Below, piece by piece: positions 1-7,049 of a DNA stretch of 15,773 nucleotides. This DNA comes from JAIMBK01 sp040755215 (GTDB taxonomy: Bacteria; Bacillota; Desulfotomaculia; Desulfotomaculales; Nap2-2B). Location of the stretch: assembly GCA_040755215.1 (NCBI GenBank), contig JBFMBG010000074.1, forward strand, positions 1 through 15,773, given 5' to 3'. A model generated the notes under the pieces. It ran no database searches, was not told the origin of the DNA, and saw only the letters and a list, made by a program, of their open reading frames with translations. Numbering within the stretch: position 1 is the first letter of the stretch; the number at the start of each line of letters is the position of its first letter. Made by a program: the position numbers and the translations under genes.

Positions 1-305
1 CAGAAGAAACCTCCTTTGTTATTTTAGCTGAATTGCATTGGAGGTTTTCTTCTTTTCCCCGGGGAAAAACTCCTTCTTTTTCTCCCTGGAGATTACTGGT
101 GATCCCCCACTTTTATTTTACAGCTACTATGCGCTTTGAGTTTAAACGAACAAAAGAGTTTCTCTTCCTGTTCCAGCAGTCTATGGGCAAAAATTCCAGC
201 CAGCCAGTCGAACATATTCCTTGACTTTGTATATCTTCAGCCACTGGAGTCAAATTCGTTATTTGAAACATCGTCCGTTTCTTGCCTATCAGAAAAGTTT
301 GGCCT
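1..305. other. AT-richer flank with no convincing gene
   Basis: This stretch is visibly richer in A+T than the cas operon beside it and matches no family I recognise. It begins exactly where the ADP-ribosylglycohydrolase homology stops, which suggests a recombination or insertion boundary near 305. It contains a long inverted repeat at 2-53, listed separately. It also holds a 40-codon minus-strand reading frame at 215-93 (start MFDWLAGIFAHRLLEQ), preceded by AAGGA only 2 nt before the ATG. That frame may be a chance ORF or a remnant, and I do not call it a gene. No CRISPR repeats are visible here. Confidence 0.55.
2..53. terminator. Long inverted repeat, possible terminator
   Basis: AGAAGAAACCTCC (2-14) is complementary to GGAGGTTTTCTTCT (40-53) with one extra T, around a 25-nt loop. 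Read on the plus strand, the 3' arm is pyrimidine-rich and runs into TTTTCCCC, so it could terminate a plus-strand gene entering from the left. It could equally be the end of a mobile fragment. The loop is long for an intrinsic terminator. Confidence 0.35.
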
Positions 306-542
306 TCAACAAAACTGGTCAACCGGGTCAAACCCCTGCCGCTCGAGCATGCTTTCGGCCAGACAAAGAGCCATGGCCGTATCGTCCGTCCATTCCCCCG
401 GCGCCAGGTTAAAATAGCCGCCCCCGACCATATCCGCAACGGACTTAAACGACCACGGCATGATAAATTCCAGAGGCGCTCCCAAAGCATCCCCCGCCGC
501 CAGTCCTAAAAGTGCCCCCCGGTAACGTTCCAGTTGTTGCAT
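306..542 (-). pseudogene. ADP-ribosylglycohydrolase (DraG/ARH family), N-terminal fragment
   Basis: The 78 residues match the start of the ADP-ribosylglycohydrolase family, whose members hydrolyse ADP-ribose from proteins or other acceptors. RYRGALLGLAAGDALGAPLEF (about residues 6-26, with GD at 17-18) and GEWTDDTAMA with the metal-binding TDD at 52-54 are characteristic. A complete enzyme is about 250-350 residues and needs a second Asp motif near the C-terminus. Here the frame ends in TGA just after FDPVDQFC, and the following bases show no continuation of the family in any frame, so the protein is almost certainly inactive. The ATG lies 15 nt after the cas5 stop with a G-rich stretch before it, so the gene was probably co-transcribed with cas before it was broken. 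Confidence 0.8.
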
Positions 543-557
543 AGGAAAACCCCCGTT

Positions 558-1292
558 TCATAAAACGTGAACATCACGCTCGTAGTAGCTGAACCCCTTG
601 CTGGACCGGACCAGGCGGTAGGGTAAAATGATCCCCTTGCGGATGCGGTCTTTGCCCAGGCTGATTTTTTCATCGGTGTATATGTTTACCTTCTCAAACG
701 TCAGGCTCTCTCCCCAATCATCCATCATTTGAACGATCCCTAAAGGAAAATTCTCCGGCATCCGGCCTTTTACTTCACTCCCCTGGACATAAACACCCTC
801 CAAAGGGAAAAAATCGTCCGGCAACCCTTGGGTCTGCCGCGGCGCTTGCAACAACTGAAAAAAGCACCCGCGCTTACCGAAATAATTGATTTGGGCAAGC
901 AACGTGGTCAACTCCGCAAGCCGCTCTTCGGCCCCCGCGAACGCCAGGCCCATTGTCCCTTCCAGGTGGGCATATTCCCGGAAGGCGATTGTCCGGTCCA
1001 GTGTTGCCCCGGCCTCTTCTTTCCGGCTGGGCTTTAAGATTTTGGCAAAAAGATTGGTAACCACTACCCTTTCCGGGGGACGGACGGCAATGGAAAGTTT
1101 TTTGATCCAGGCGAAGGCCCCGGGGCCGGCCCCTAAACCTTTTATTCGAATGGCTGTGTCCAAAAGAGCGGTGCGGATGGCAAACGGCGTGGGCAAAAAC
1201 AAGGTTTTCGCCCCCGAAGACGTAGCCTCGCCTGACCGAAAAGAAAACAAGGAAACCGGCTTGTATTCGGCAATCAGCCACATTGCCATCAC
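558..1292 (-). CDS. cas5: CRISPR-associated protein Cas5
   Basis: Predicted Cas5 subunit (244 residues), which in type I Cascade complexes caps the 5' handle of the crRNA and bridges Cas7 to Cas8. The N-terminus (MWLIAEYKPVSLFSFRSGEA) followed by TLFLPTPFAIRTALLDTAIR is the Cas5 RAMP-type first strand and helix. The length is normal for Cas5, and the position immediately after a DevR-type cas7 supports the call. The start could be GTG at 1292 or ATG at 1289 or 1283. Only 3 nt separate it from the cas7 stop if GTG is used, so translational coupling is likely because no good ribosome binding site is visible. I do not see catalytic residues that would make it a processing (I-C-like) Cas5, but that cannot be excluded by eye. 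This matters because no cas6 is present in the window. Confidence 0.85.
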   Translation of the reverse strand: MMAMWLIAEYKPVSLFSFRSGEATSSGAKTLFLPTPFAIRTALLDTAIRIKGLGAGPGAFAWIKKLSIAVRPPERVVVTNLFAKILKPSRKEEAGATLDRTIAFREYAHLEGTMGLAFAGAEERLAELTTLLAQINYFGKRGCFFQLLQAPRQTQGLPDDFFPLEGVYVQGSEVKGRMPENFPLGIVQMMDDWGESLTFEKVNIYTDEKISLGKDRIRKGIILPYRLVRSSKGFSYYERDVHVL

Positions 1293-1295
1293 CCG

Positions 1296-2258
1296 TTACT
1301 GATCCATCTTATAAGGCCGCGTGGTCTTAATGATCCCGCGCATCACCTCGGCAAACTGGCCCATGGAATCAAAGTTGTAAAGGTCGATGGCCCCCGGTTT
1401 CAGGTCGTTAAGAGCTCCGGCCACCCTCGCCAACTCCCGGCGGTAATCCTGGTCCAGCGGGCTTAAAACCGGGGCCGGCATCACCTGATTGGTCACGCTT
1501 ACCGTCCCCGAAAATTCCACAATATGCGGGTTCTGCGTCCCGCGCATAGCCCCGTTCGGTTCAAGGAAGGTATACAGGATGCTTTCCAGAAAAGCCAGAT
1601 AGCGCTCCTCACGTTCCTCATCGGAAATGGCGTACTGCTGGGAAATATCGTTGAAACCGATGCGGGCCATTTCAAAGCCGGCTACGACGGCGTAAACGCC
1701 GGAACTGGCCGGGCGGTGGAAAATGGCCTGCTGTTGGGTTTCTTGTGCTTGCTCACCCCGTTCCGTTGCAAAACGAACGTGAAAATAGCTGTCCGTAGTC
1801 GTATAATCCGGCACGCCGACCACCCAGCCGAATTCGGCCACCGACTTTCTGGGCACGGAACGGGCCCCCTTGGCAATTAAGTTCCCCTCCAAATCATCCA
1901 GTGCGCAGTGTTTAAGAAGGGCGTCGATCAGGGCGCTGTCCTGCGGGGGCAGAGCGCGCATAAAGTCGGCATCATCCAGCACGCGGCTGGCGCTGAATTT
2001 CCGGCACCCCTGGCACAACGGCAAACGGCCTTTGGCCAGTAAATAAAGATGTTCAGCCTGAATGTGCTTAAGCATATCGCCGGAAATTGCGTTCACGGTG
2101 GCCAATTTATAGTCCCCGCCGGCCTGGTCGCGGTAGACCACGTTGACCATCCGGGTGGCAATCTGGTTCCCTTCGCCACCCTCGTTATTCAAGGAATGTA
2201 CGTCCAGAATGGCCCGCCCGCAGATGGAAAGGGAATAAACGGCCTGTTTTTCATTCAT
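1296..2258 (-). CDS. cas7: CRISPR-associated protein Cas7 (DevR/Csa2 family)
   Basis: Predicted backbone subunit of the interference complex (320 residues), which would oligomerise along the crRNA. The N-terminal motif GRAILDVHSLNNEGGEGNQI (about residues 14-33) followed by TVNAISGDMLKHIQAEHLYL (55-74) is the signature of the DevR/Csa2-type Cas7 family seen in subtypes I-A and some I-B. A single CxxC pair occurs at 82-85, with no obvious second pair. ATG at 2258 has a strong ribosome binding site (GGAGGAG) a few bases upstream. It is the strongest in the operon, which fits the several copies of Cas7 needed per complex. A 101-nt gap separates it from cas8, the largest gap in the operon. Confidence 0.92.
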   Translation of the reverse strand: MNEKQAVYSLSICGRAILDVHSLNNEGGEGNQIATRMVNVVYRDQAGGDYKLATVNAISGDMLKHIQAEHLYLLAKGRLPLCQGCRKFSASRVLDDADFMRALPPQDSALIDALLKHCALDDLEGNLIAKGARSVPRKSVAEFGWVVGVPDYTTTDSYFHVRFATERGEQAQETQQQAIFHRPASSGVYAVVAGFEMARIGFNDISQQYAISDEEREERYLAFLESILYTFLEPNGAMRGTQNPHIVEFSGTVSVTNQVMPAPVLSPLDQDYRRELARVAGALNDLKPGAIDLYNFDSMGQFAEVMRGIIKTTRPYKMDQ

Positions 2259-2359
2259 TTCGGCTCCTCCTCGTCATTTTAAAATCTAAACATCTCCTGC
2301 AGGACTAAAAATGGCGCTAAACAAGAAACTATTTTCGAATATGCTGTAGACGCAGGCAC
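2259..2359 (-). other. Intergenic gap between cas8 and cas7
   Basis: This is the only sizeable gap inside the cas operon (101 nt). It is AT-rich and carries the palindrome CCTGCAGG (2296-2303) and the strong cas7 ribosome binding site at the proximal end. I see no convincing -35/-10 pair and no open frame of useful length on the minus strand. It may act in mRNA processing or in setting Cas7 levels. Confidence 0.4.
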
Positions 2360-2758
2360 TTAAGACGCGCCTGCATCTCCTTCGTCCTTTGGTTCCCGGG
2401 CGTACCCAAAAGCGATGAGCAGGTTGGCCACGGTCGGAGCACCGTATTTATCCACCAGGCGTACAATATCCTCGATGTCGCTGGTCAGGATGTTCTTCCG
2501 GTATTGACTGCCGGTTTTTTCGTAAACGCGGGCATTTTCGGCATTATAACTTTGCATAAACTCGCTCAAAGCGGCGATAAATTCATCATTGTACAGTGCT
2601 TTGCGCTTTAATTGTTGCCCGAGGCCGTAACGGATGTCATACTCGCTTTCACTCCGCCCCCGGTATTGGGGAATAATGGTGCTGCGCCGGATGGCTTCGG
2701 CAATATTGCGAAAGCCCGGCGTTTCCAGGATTGGCGCAAGCGGTTCGTTGCTTTTCAA
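2360..2758 (-). CDS. Candidate internally translated Cas11-like small subunit (C-terminal part of cas8)
   Basis: Within cas8, in frame, the sequence GGAGGTG (minus strand, 2771-2765) stands exactly 6 nt before a TTG codon (2758-2756, Leu444 of Cas8). Starting there gives 132 residues, beginning MKSNEPLAPILETPGFRN and ending at the cas8 stop. The product looks largely helical, for example ALYNDEFIAALSEFMQSYN and SDIEDIVRLVDKYGAPTVAN. It is established for subtypes I-B, I-C and I-D that the small subunit Cas11 is made by internal translation from the 3' end of the large-subunit gene, at about this size. No separate cas11 gene is present here. The caveat is that the GGAGGTG comes from ordinary Leu-Glu-Val codons and could arise by chance, and TTG is a weaker start. 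Confidence 0.5.
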   Translation of the reverse strand: MKSNEPLAPILETPGFRNIAEAIRRSTIIPQYRGRSESEYDIRYGLGQQLKRKALYNDEFIAALSEFMQSYNAENARVYEKTGSQYRKNILTSDIEDIVRLVDKYGAPTVANLLIAFGYAREPKDEGDAGAS

Positions 2759-4087
2759 GATTAACACCTCCAGATTGCGGGTGGTGAATGGTTTCACCCG
2801 ATAATTTTCCCGGTCCAATTCGCGCGTCAAATAAGCGGAGTAGGCGGCGGTAAAGTCAAAAAAGGCATCCCATTTCCCTCCCGAGAGGAAATCCCGGTAA
2901 CAGGTCAGCAGATCGTACCCGCCCTTTTCTTCATCAATGTTCCGGATAATATTTTCATGCTCCGCGATCACCTCCCTATAGAGGTTTACGTCGTCCGGCG
3001 ATTCTACCCGCATCCACCGGGGCAATTCAAGAAAAGAAAGGTTCATCACCGCGGAGGCCTGGCCGAGACTTTTGTAATAAGCTACGTACATCCCGGCGAT
3101 AAAATCCTCCGGCCCCTGCCCCAGAAGTTCGGCCAAAAGGTCCATCTCCTTCGCCGCCTGGCAATAATCCAGGAAGCACTCCGTGTAACGCAGGGCAGCC
3201 AGGACATCCATTTTTACCGCCGTGTCGTTCCAGAGAGCATCCTGAAAAGCGGCCAAAACGGCGTCGTTTGCTCCCAGCCGGATGTTTACCGGTGCCAGGG
3301 CATAGGTCTTGCGGTCGTCTGTACCCTGCACCCGCCGGGGGACAGCACAGCGGTACATCCCCACCGCCTTCAGGTATTCCAGCAGCCAGAATGATTTAAT
3401 GTTGCCCATCTCCAGGCGGCTGGCCTTGGCCTCGTTTTGGCCCTTGCCCTGACTGGGATTGAAGAGCTGGAGCAGAGTAGCATCACTTTTCGCCGGAACG
3501 CCCAGCTCTTTCATTTTCTTGCGCCAAGCATTCTCGATGGCCTCCGGACCCCCTTCCGGAAGGGCAAACAGCAGCAAAATATGCCGGAGATTTTCGGCAA
3601 ATTGGGCGCGCGCTTCCTGCCAGCGCAGGACCAGCCCGTTATACGAGCCTAAAGCCTGCATTCTCCGCTCCCCTACCCAGGCAAAAATAGGAAACTGAGG
3701 GTGCGGTTTAACCCGGGCCATCTCCTCTGGAGGCATTTTTTCCCGCACGTTCTGAGGAATCTGGATATATTCCCGGAATTTATTCCACTCCTGCTGGTAA
3801 TCTACAATCATGGCCGCGGGCAGGCCCGCCGGTACCTGCTGGCCGGCGCGGCCGGTGTCAATGTACGGCGCCAAAACCTGAAAAGGAGCGTTATCCACCC
3901 ACTTTTCCTCCAGGGGATGGCTTAATTCAACGGCGTAGTATGCCCCGCCATCCCTGATGCGCACCCAATGATCCCCCTCAACGAAGCACTCCAGGATGCT
4001 CTCCAGAAGCGCAGCCAGGCCGTACGCCAGGAAGACATCGGCGAAAGTACCGGTGCGCTTATCGACGTAATAAACAGACTGGTACAC
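2360..4087 (-). CDS. cas8: CRISPR-associated large subunit, Cas8-like
   Basis: This 575-residue protein lies between cas3 and cas7-cas5, where the type I large subunit (PAM recognition and Cas3 recruitment) is encoded. I cannot place it in a named Cas8 subfamily by eye. It starts MYQSVYYVDKRTGTFADVFL and lacks the paired CxxC zinc-finger motifs of some Cas8 types, with only scattered cysteines. Size and context support Cas8a/Cas8b-like. GTG at 4087 lies 9 nt after the cas3 stop with AGGA about 3 nt before it and a GGAAGGGGG stretch further up. The last 132 residues have their own apparent ribosome binding site, listed separately. The sub-type (I-A versus I-B variant) remains open. Confidence 0.75.
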   Translation of the reverse strand: MYQSVYYVDKRTGTFADVFLAYGLAALLESILECFVEGDHWVRIRDGGAYYAVELSHPLEEKWVDNAPFQVLAPYIDTGRAGQQVPAGLPAAMIVDYQQEWNKFREYIQIPQNVREKMPPEEMARVKPHPQFPIFAWVGERRMQALGSYNGLVLRWQEARAQFAENLRHILLLFALPEGGPEAIENAWRKKMKELGVPAKSDATLLQLFNPSQGKGQNEAKASRLEMGNIKSFWLLEYLKAVGMYRCAVPRRVQGTDDRKTYALAPVNIRLGANDAVLAAFQDALWNDTAVKMDVLAALRYTECFLDYCQAAKEMDLLAELLGQGPEDFIAGMYVAYYKSLGQASAVMNLSFLELPRWMRVESPDDVNLYREVIAEHENIIRNIDEEKGGYDLLTCYRDFLSGGKWDAFFDFTAAYSAYLTRELDRENYRVKPFTTRNLEVLILKSNEPLAPILETPGFRNIAEAIRRSTIIPQYRGRSESEYDIRYGLGQQLKRKALYNDEFIAALSEFMQSYNAENARVYEKTGSQYRKNILTSDIEDIVRLVDKYGAPTVANLLIAFGYAREPKDEGDAGAS

Positions 4088-4096
4088 TTTCCTGGT

Positions 4097-6511
4097 TCAC
4101 CCCCTTCCGCCCATGGCTTTTTGGTCCGCCAGGCGAAGCATCCTGACGAGTAGAAAATAGGCCAACAGTTCGTCCTGTGAATCAAGTTGTACCAACAGGC
4201 CGGTAACTGGCCGGGAGTTTTTACTTATTTCCAGCGCTGCAGCGGCCTTCTCTTCAGCACCAAGACCCCTCAGCAGCAGGGCTAAGGTCGGCCGGGCGGC
4301 CGGGTGCAGGGCAAAGCTTTGATAGCCGTCCGCCCGGGGCGAATGGTGCCGGGCGATGGCAGTAAAAAGCGCCCTAAATAGTTTAAAATGGGGGTCGTTT
4401 TTTCCCGGCGCACCGAGCAACTGGTAAATGACCTTATGCGTCGCCACTGCCCCCTCGGCTGCGTGCGGCGGACGGGCGCCCGGCATCTGTACTTCGACAG
4501 CCTGATGGAGAGGGTCGCCGGGATCGTAGTCAGTATGGGCGATCATGAAGTCCTCCGCCACCGGCGCTCCGATCCGCCGCTGCCATTCGTGAGCCCATCC
4601 CTGCCAGCGCCGGTCCATTTTGCCAACGTCGTGCAGCGCAATAGCCAGCCGAACGGCGTATTCGAGTGATCCCGCGTGCAGCCCCATCCGGCGCTCCAGC
4701 CGGTCGGCGGCGTAAGCCAATTCCCTGGTCAACTGCGCGTGGTAGACGTTGAGCATCTTTTCGACATGCTGCTGGTAGCTTTCCCGGCTGTATCCCCATT
4801 GCCGCCTTTTCTCCCGCTCGCCAGGGACAATACTTCCGGGCGGCGACTGGAAATCTCCAGCACCGGGAGTAAAACAAAAGCCCAGCTCGTAATTATACTG
4901 AACCAACAGAGGATTAACCACAAAAACAGAAGAATACCGAACTTGCCGCTGATCCTGAACAGGGAGCCATTCGAAACAGACAGGTCGATCTTCGCTCTCA
5001 CCTTCCTCCCTTTCATACGGGTATTTGAGCAACCAGGAAACCTTTTCGTCGGGCAGCCCTTCGGCACGCCATTTAGCCAGTTGCCCGGAGAGCGTTCCGA
5101 AGAACAGCGAAAAGCTCTCCAGAGCGTATGGATTCTCAATTTCGACGGGATTAGGGTGAACAAGAAGAGAAACGGAATCGTCGCTGCGAATTAGCTCTCT
5201 CGCCAGCCCCATCTCTTGCCAGCCGATGGCTTTGTGCATCTGTTTGCGGTGGGCATAGGCAGCCTGCTCCAGGTTGGCAAGCAGCATGGCGTCGAAATCG
5301 CCATGGACCAGATTGACTAAATGCTGCTCGGCGTGAAAATCCATGCTCTTTCCAGTAAAGAAATCCAGGGCCTCCCAGTTTTTCGCGCATAAAGCAGCCT
5401 GTTGACCGAGATAGGGTGCATAATTTGGCTCACCTTTTTTGTCCGGGGGAACCTGGTAGACGTAGACGTCGCCTTTTTCGGCTACAAAGCGGGCGCAGCG
5501 GCCGGCCCGCTGCAAAATGGCGCTGGCGGGGGCAATTTCCGTATGCAGCACCTCGCAAGATATATCCAGACCCACTTCAATCACCTGCGTGGCCACCAGG
5601 ATGACGCTCCCCGCCTTTTCCGCGTCCTTCCCAAACAGGCGGCGTACCTCGTCTTCTTTTTTACGCCGGTCCTCCTGAAGAAACCGAGAATGCAGCAAAA
5701 TAACCCTGGTTTCTCCGTTGGCCCGGGAGGAAAGCAATTCTATTAATCTCCGGTACAGATCCTGAGCCCGTTCGACCGTATTGCAGATGGCAATGGAACG
5801 CTGACGGTGATGCTTCAAAACCTCTTCCGCAGTAAGTAATCCACAAACACGGTGGATTCTACGCTCTTTCTCTTTTTGCGAAGGTATGCTTTTTAATTCC
5901 TCAGGCGAAACGGTAACCACTTCGGCATCCAGCAAAGCAGCCAGCCGGCCCAACATTTCTTTTGAAAAGGTAGCCGTCATCAAAAGAAAAGGCGTAATCT
6001 CCTTTAACAGGCGCAGCATTTCCAGGGTGGTGGGCAGGGTGGTTCCCGGATCGAGAAGGTGAAATTCATCAAAGACCAGGTAGGCAGCCACCACCGCTCC
6101 GGCATTCACATTTCCCTGGCGGAGGCTCAACGAATAAGGGATGTTCAGGAAGCTGGAGAGAACCTGGTCGATGGTGGCATAAGTAATTTCCGCTTCCAGT
6201 TGCGGATCGTCCTTTTGTTCCCCGGTCTGCAGACGGGCGTCCAGATCGTCCCCTTGCCTATTGTTCTTCAAGTCATTATAAAAACTCCGGGCCAGTACCC
6301 GCATGGGAACGCAGTAAAGCATTTTCCGGGGAAAATCAAGGCCTTCCCGGCGCGCCAAAAGATAGGGGAACAGCGCCGCCATAGTCTTTCCGGAACCGGT
6401 GGGAGACTGGAGAATGACGTTGCGCCCGTCCAGCAGGTATTCTGCAGGTCTCGTTTGAAAAGAGCCATAGGGTTTTTGAACGCCAAAGAGTCTGGCGAAG
6501 GCAGTTTCCAC
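4097..6511 (-). CDS. cas3: CRISPR-associated helicase-nuclease Cas3 with C-terminal HD domain
   Basis: Predicted Cas3 (804 residues), the ATP-driven 3'-5' helicase and nuclease that degrades DNA after Cascade binding. Superfamily 2 helicase motifs are clear: Walker A SPTGSGKT at 36-43, a DEFH box at 148-151, MTAT at 178-181, and motif VI QRAGRCAR at 334-341. The HD nuclease follows at about 575-800, with QHVEKM (H582), ALHDVGK (H627, D628), H683, the HH pair at 722-723 and a late Asp in RLADQKA (D796). All expected metal ligands seem intact, so it should be active. The order helicase-then-HD is the reverse of the common Cas3, where HD is N-terminal. The start is GTG at 6511, with GGGAGG about 12 nt upstream. 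The preceding membrane gene ends 25 nt before. Confidence 0.93.
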   Translation of the reverse strand: METAFARLFGVQKPYGSFQTRPAEYLLDGRNVILQSPTGSGKTMAALFPYLLARREGLDFPRKMLYCVPMRVLARSFYNDLKNNRQGDDLDARLQTGEQKDDPQLEAEITYATIDQVLSSFLNIPYSLSLRQGNVNAGAVVAAYLVFDEFHLLDPGTTLPTTLEMLRLLKEITPFLLMTATFSKEMLGRLAALLDAEVVTVSPEELKSIPSQKEKERRIHRVCGLLTAEEVLKHHRQRSIAICNTVERAQDLYRRLIELLSSRANGETRVILLHSRFLQEDRRKKEDEVRRLFGKDAEKAGSVILVATQVIEVGLDISCEVLHTEIAPASAILQRAGRCARFVAEKGDVYVYQVPPDKKGEPNYAPYLGQQAALCAKNWEALDFFTGKSMDFHAEQHLVNLVHGDFDAMLLANLEQAAYAHRKQMHKAIGWQEMGLARELIRSDDSVSLLVHPNPVEIENPYALESFSLFFGTLSGQLAKWRAEGLPDEKVSWLLKYPYEREEGESEDRPVCFEWLPVQDQRQVRYSSVFVVNPLLVQYNYELGFCFTPGAGDFQSPPGSIVPGEREKRRQWGYSRESYQQHVEKMLNVYHAQLTRELAYAADRLERRMGLHAGSLEYAVRLAIALHDVGKMDRRWQGWAHEWQRRIGAPVAEDFMIAHTDYDPGDPLHQAVEVQMPGARPPHAAEGAVATHKVIYQLLGAPGKNDPHFKLFRALFTAIARHHSPRADGYQSFALHPAARPTLALLLRGLGAEEKAAAALEISKNSRPVTGLLVQLDSQDELLAYFLLVRMLRLADQKAMGGRG

Positions 6512-6536
6512 TGGTTAACACGCCTCCCGTTTCCTC

Positions 6537-6965
6537 CTACCCCCCGTTGTGCTCCCCCCACCACCCGCTGACGAGCAGCGCCGCCAGCAGCCACGGCCAG
6601 GGGGTGCAGGTACTGCGCGGCTGCGGAGTTTTGCCTGCGCTGTCAGGATCGTCGCCGCCGCCGGAACAAAGCGACCCCAGCACGCCTATGCCGAACAGCA
6701 GCGCCCCGAAACCGGTGAAGATCATCCAGAACCAGAAGGGCAGACCCGCCAAACAGTGTAAAATGGAGGCTGCAATGGCTGCCAGGCCCGCCAGGGCGCC
6801 AAACACGAACAAGACAACGGCAAACAGCAAAACCAGCAGAAAAAGGAGAACCAGCAGCACCGGCGACGCAACTGCCAACCCGGCGACGCCCAGGACGATA
6901 TAGCCCAGGACCCGGCAAACCCACAATAAACATCTTTGGAGCCGCACCCTTCGCGATGGCAGCAT
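6537..6965 (-). CDS. Small multi-pass membrane protein in the cas operon
   Basis: I do not recognise the family. The 142 residues have a basic start (MLPSRRVRLQR), then almost continuous hydrophobic sequence giving about four or five membrane segments (roughly 14-34, 36-57, 58-74, 78-99, and 122-136). Between 100 and 121 is a polar loop with SGGGDDPDS and TPQPRS. ATG at 6965 is chosen because GGAGG lies 8 nt upstream; an in-frame TTG at 6995 would add 10 residues but has no such site. Its TAG stop lies in the sequence TAGGAGG, next to the ribosome binding region of cas3, which starts 25 nt later, so the two are probably co-translated. It may be an accessory membrane protein of this CRISPR locus or a fortuitous passenger. 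Because the frame is hydrophobic and GC-rich, an unexpressed frame is a residual possibility. Confidence 0.65.
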   Translation of the reverse strand: MLPSRRVRLQRCLLWVCRVLGYIVLGVAGLAVASPVLLVLLFLLVLLFAVVLFVFGALAGLAAIAASILHCLAGLPFWFWMIFTGFGALLFGIGVLGSLCSGGGDDPDSAGKTPQPRSTCTPWPWLLAALLVSGWWGEHNGG

Positions 6966-7026
6966 AACCTTGCCCTCCGGCCGGACGTGATTCAAAATCA
7001 GGTGGTAATTTTGAATTTAACAAATC

Positions 7027-7049
7027 GCACTGCAATTAGCGATCAGTGC
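7027..7049 (-). other. Hairpin across the stop codon of the WYL gene
   Basis: GCACTG (7027-7032) and CAGTGC (7044-7049) form a perfect 6-bp stem with an 11-nt loop that contains the TAA of the WYL regulator gene. No U-run follows on the minus strand, so it is not a standard terminator. It could stabilise mRNA or modulate read-through from the regulator into the cas operon. Confidence 0.35.
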
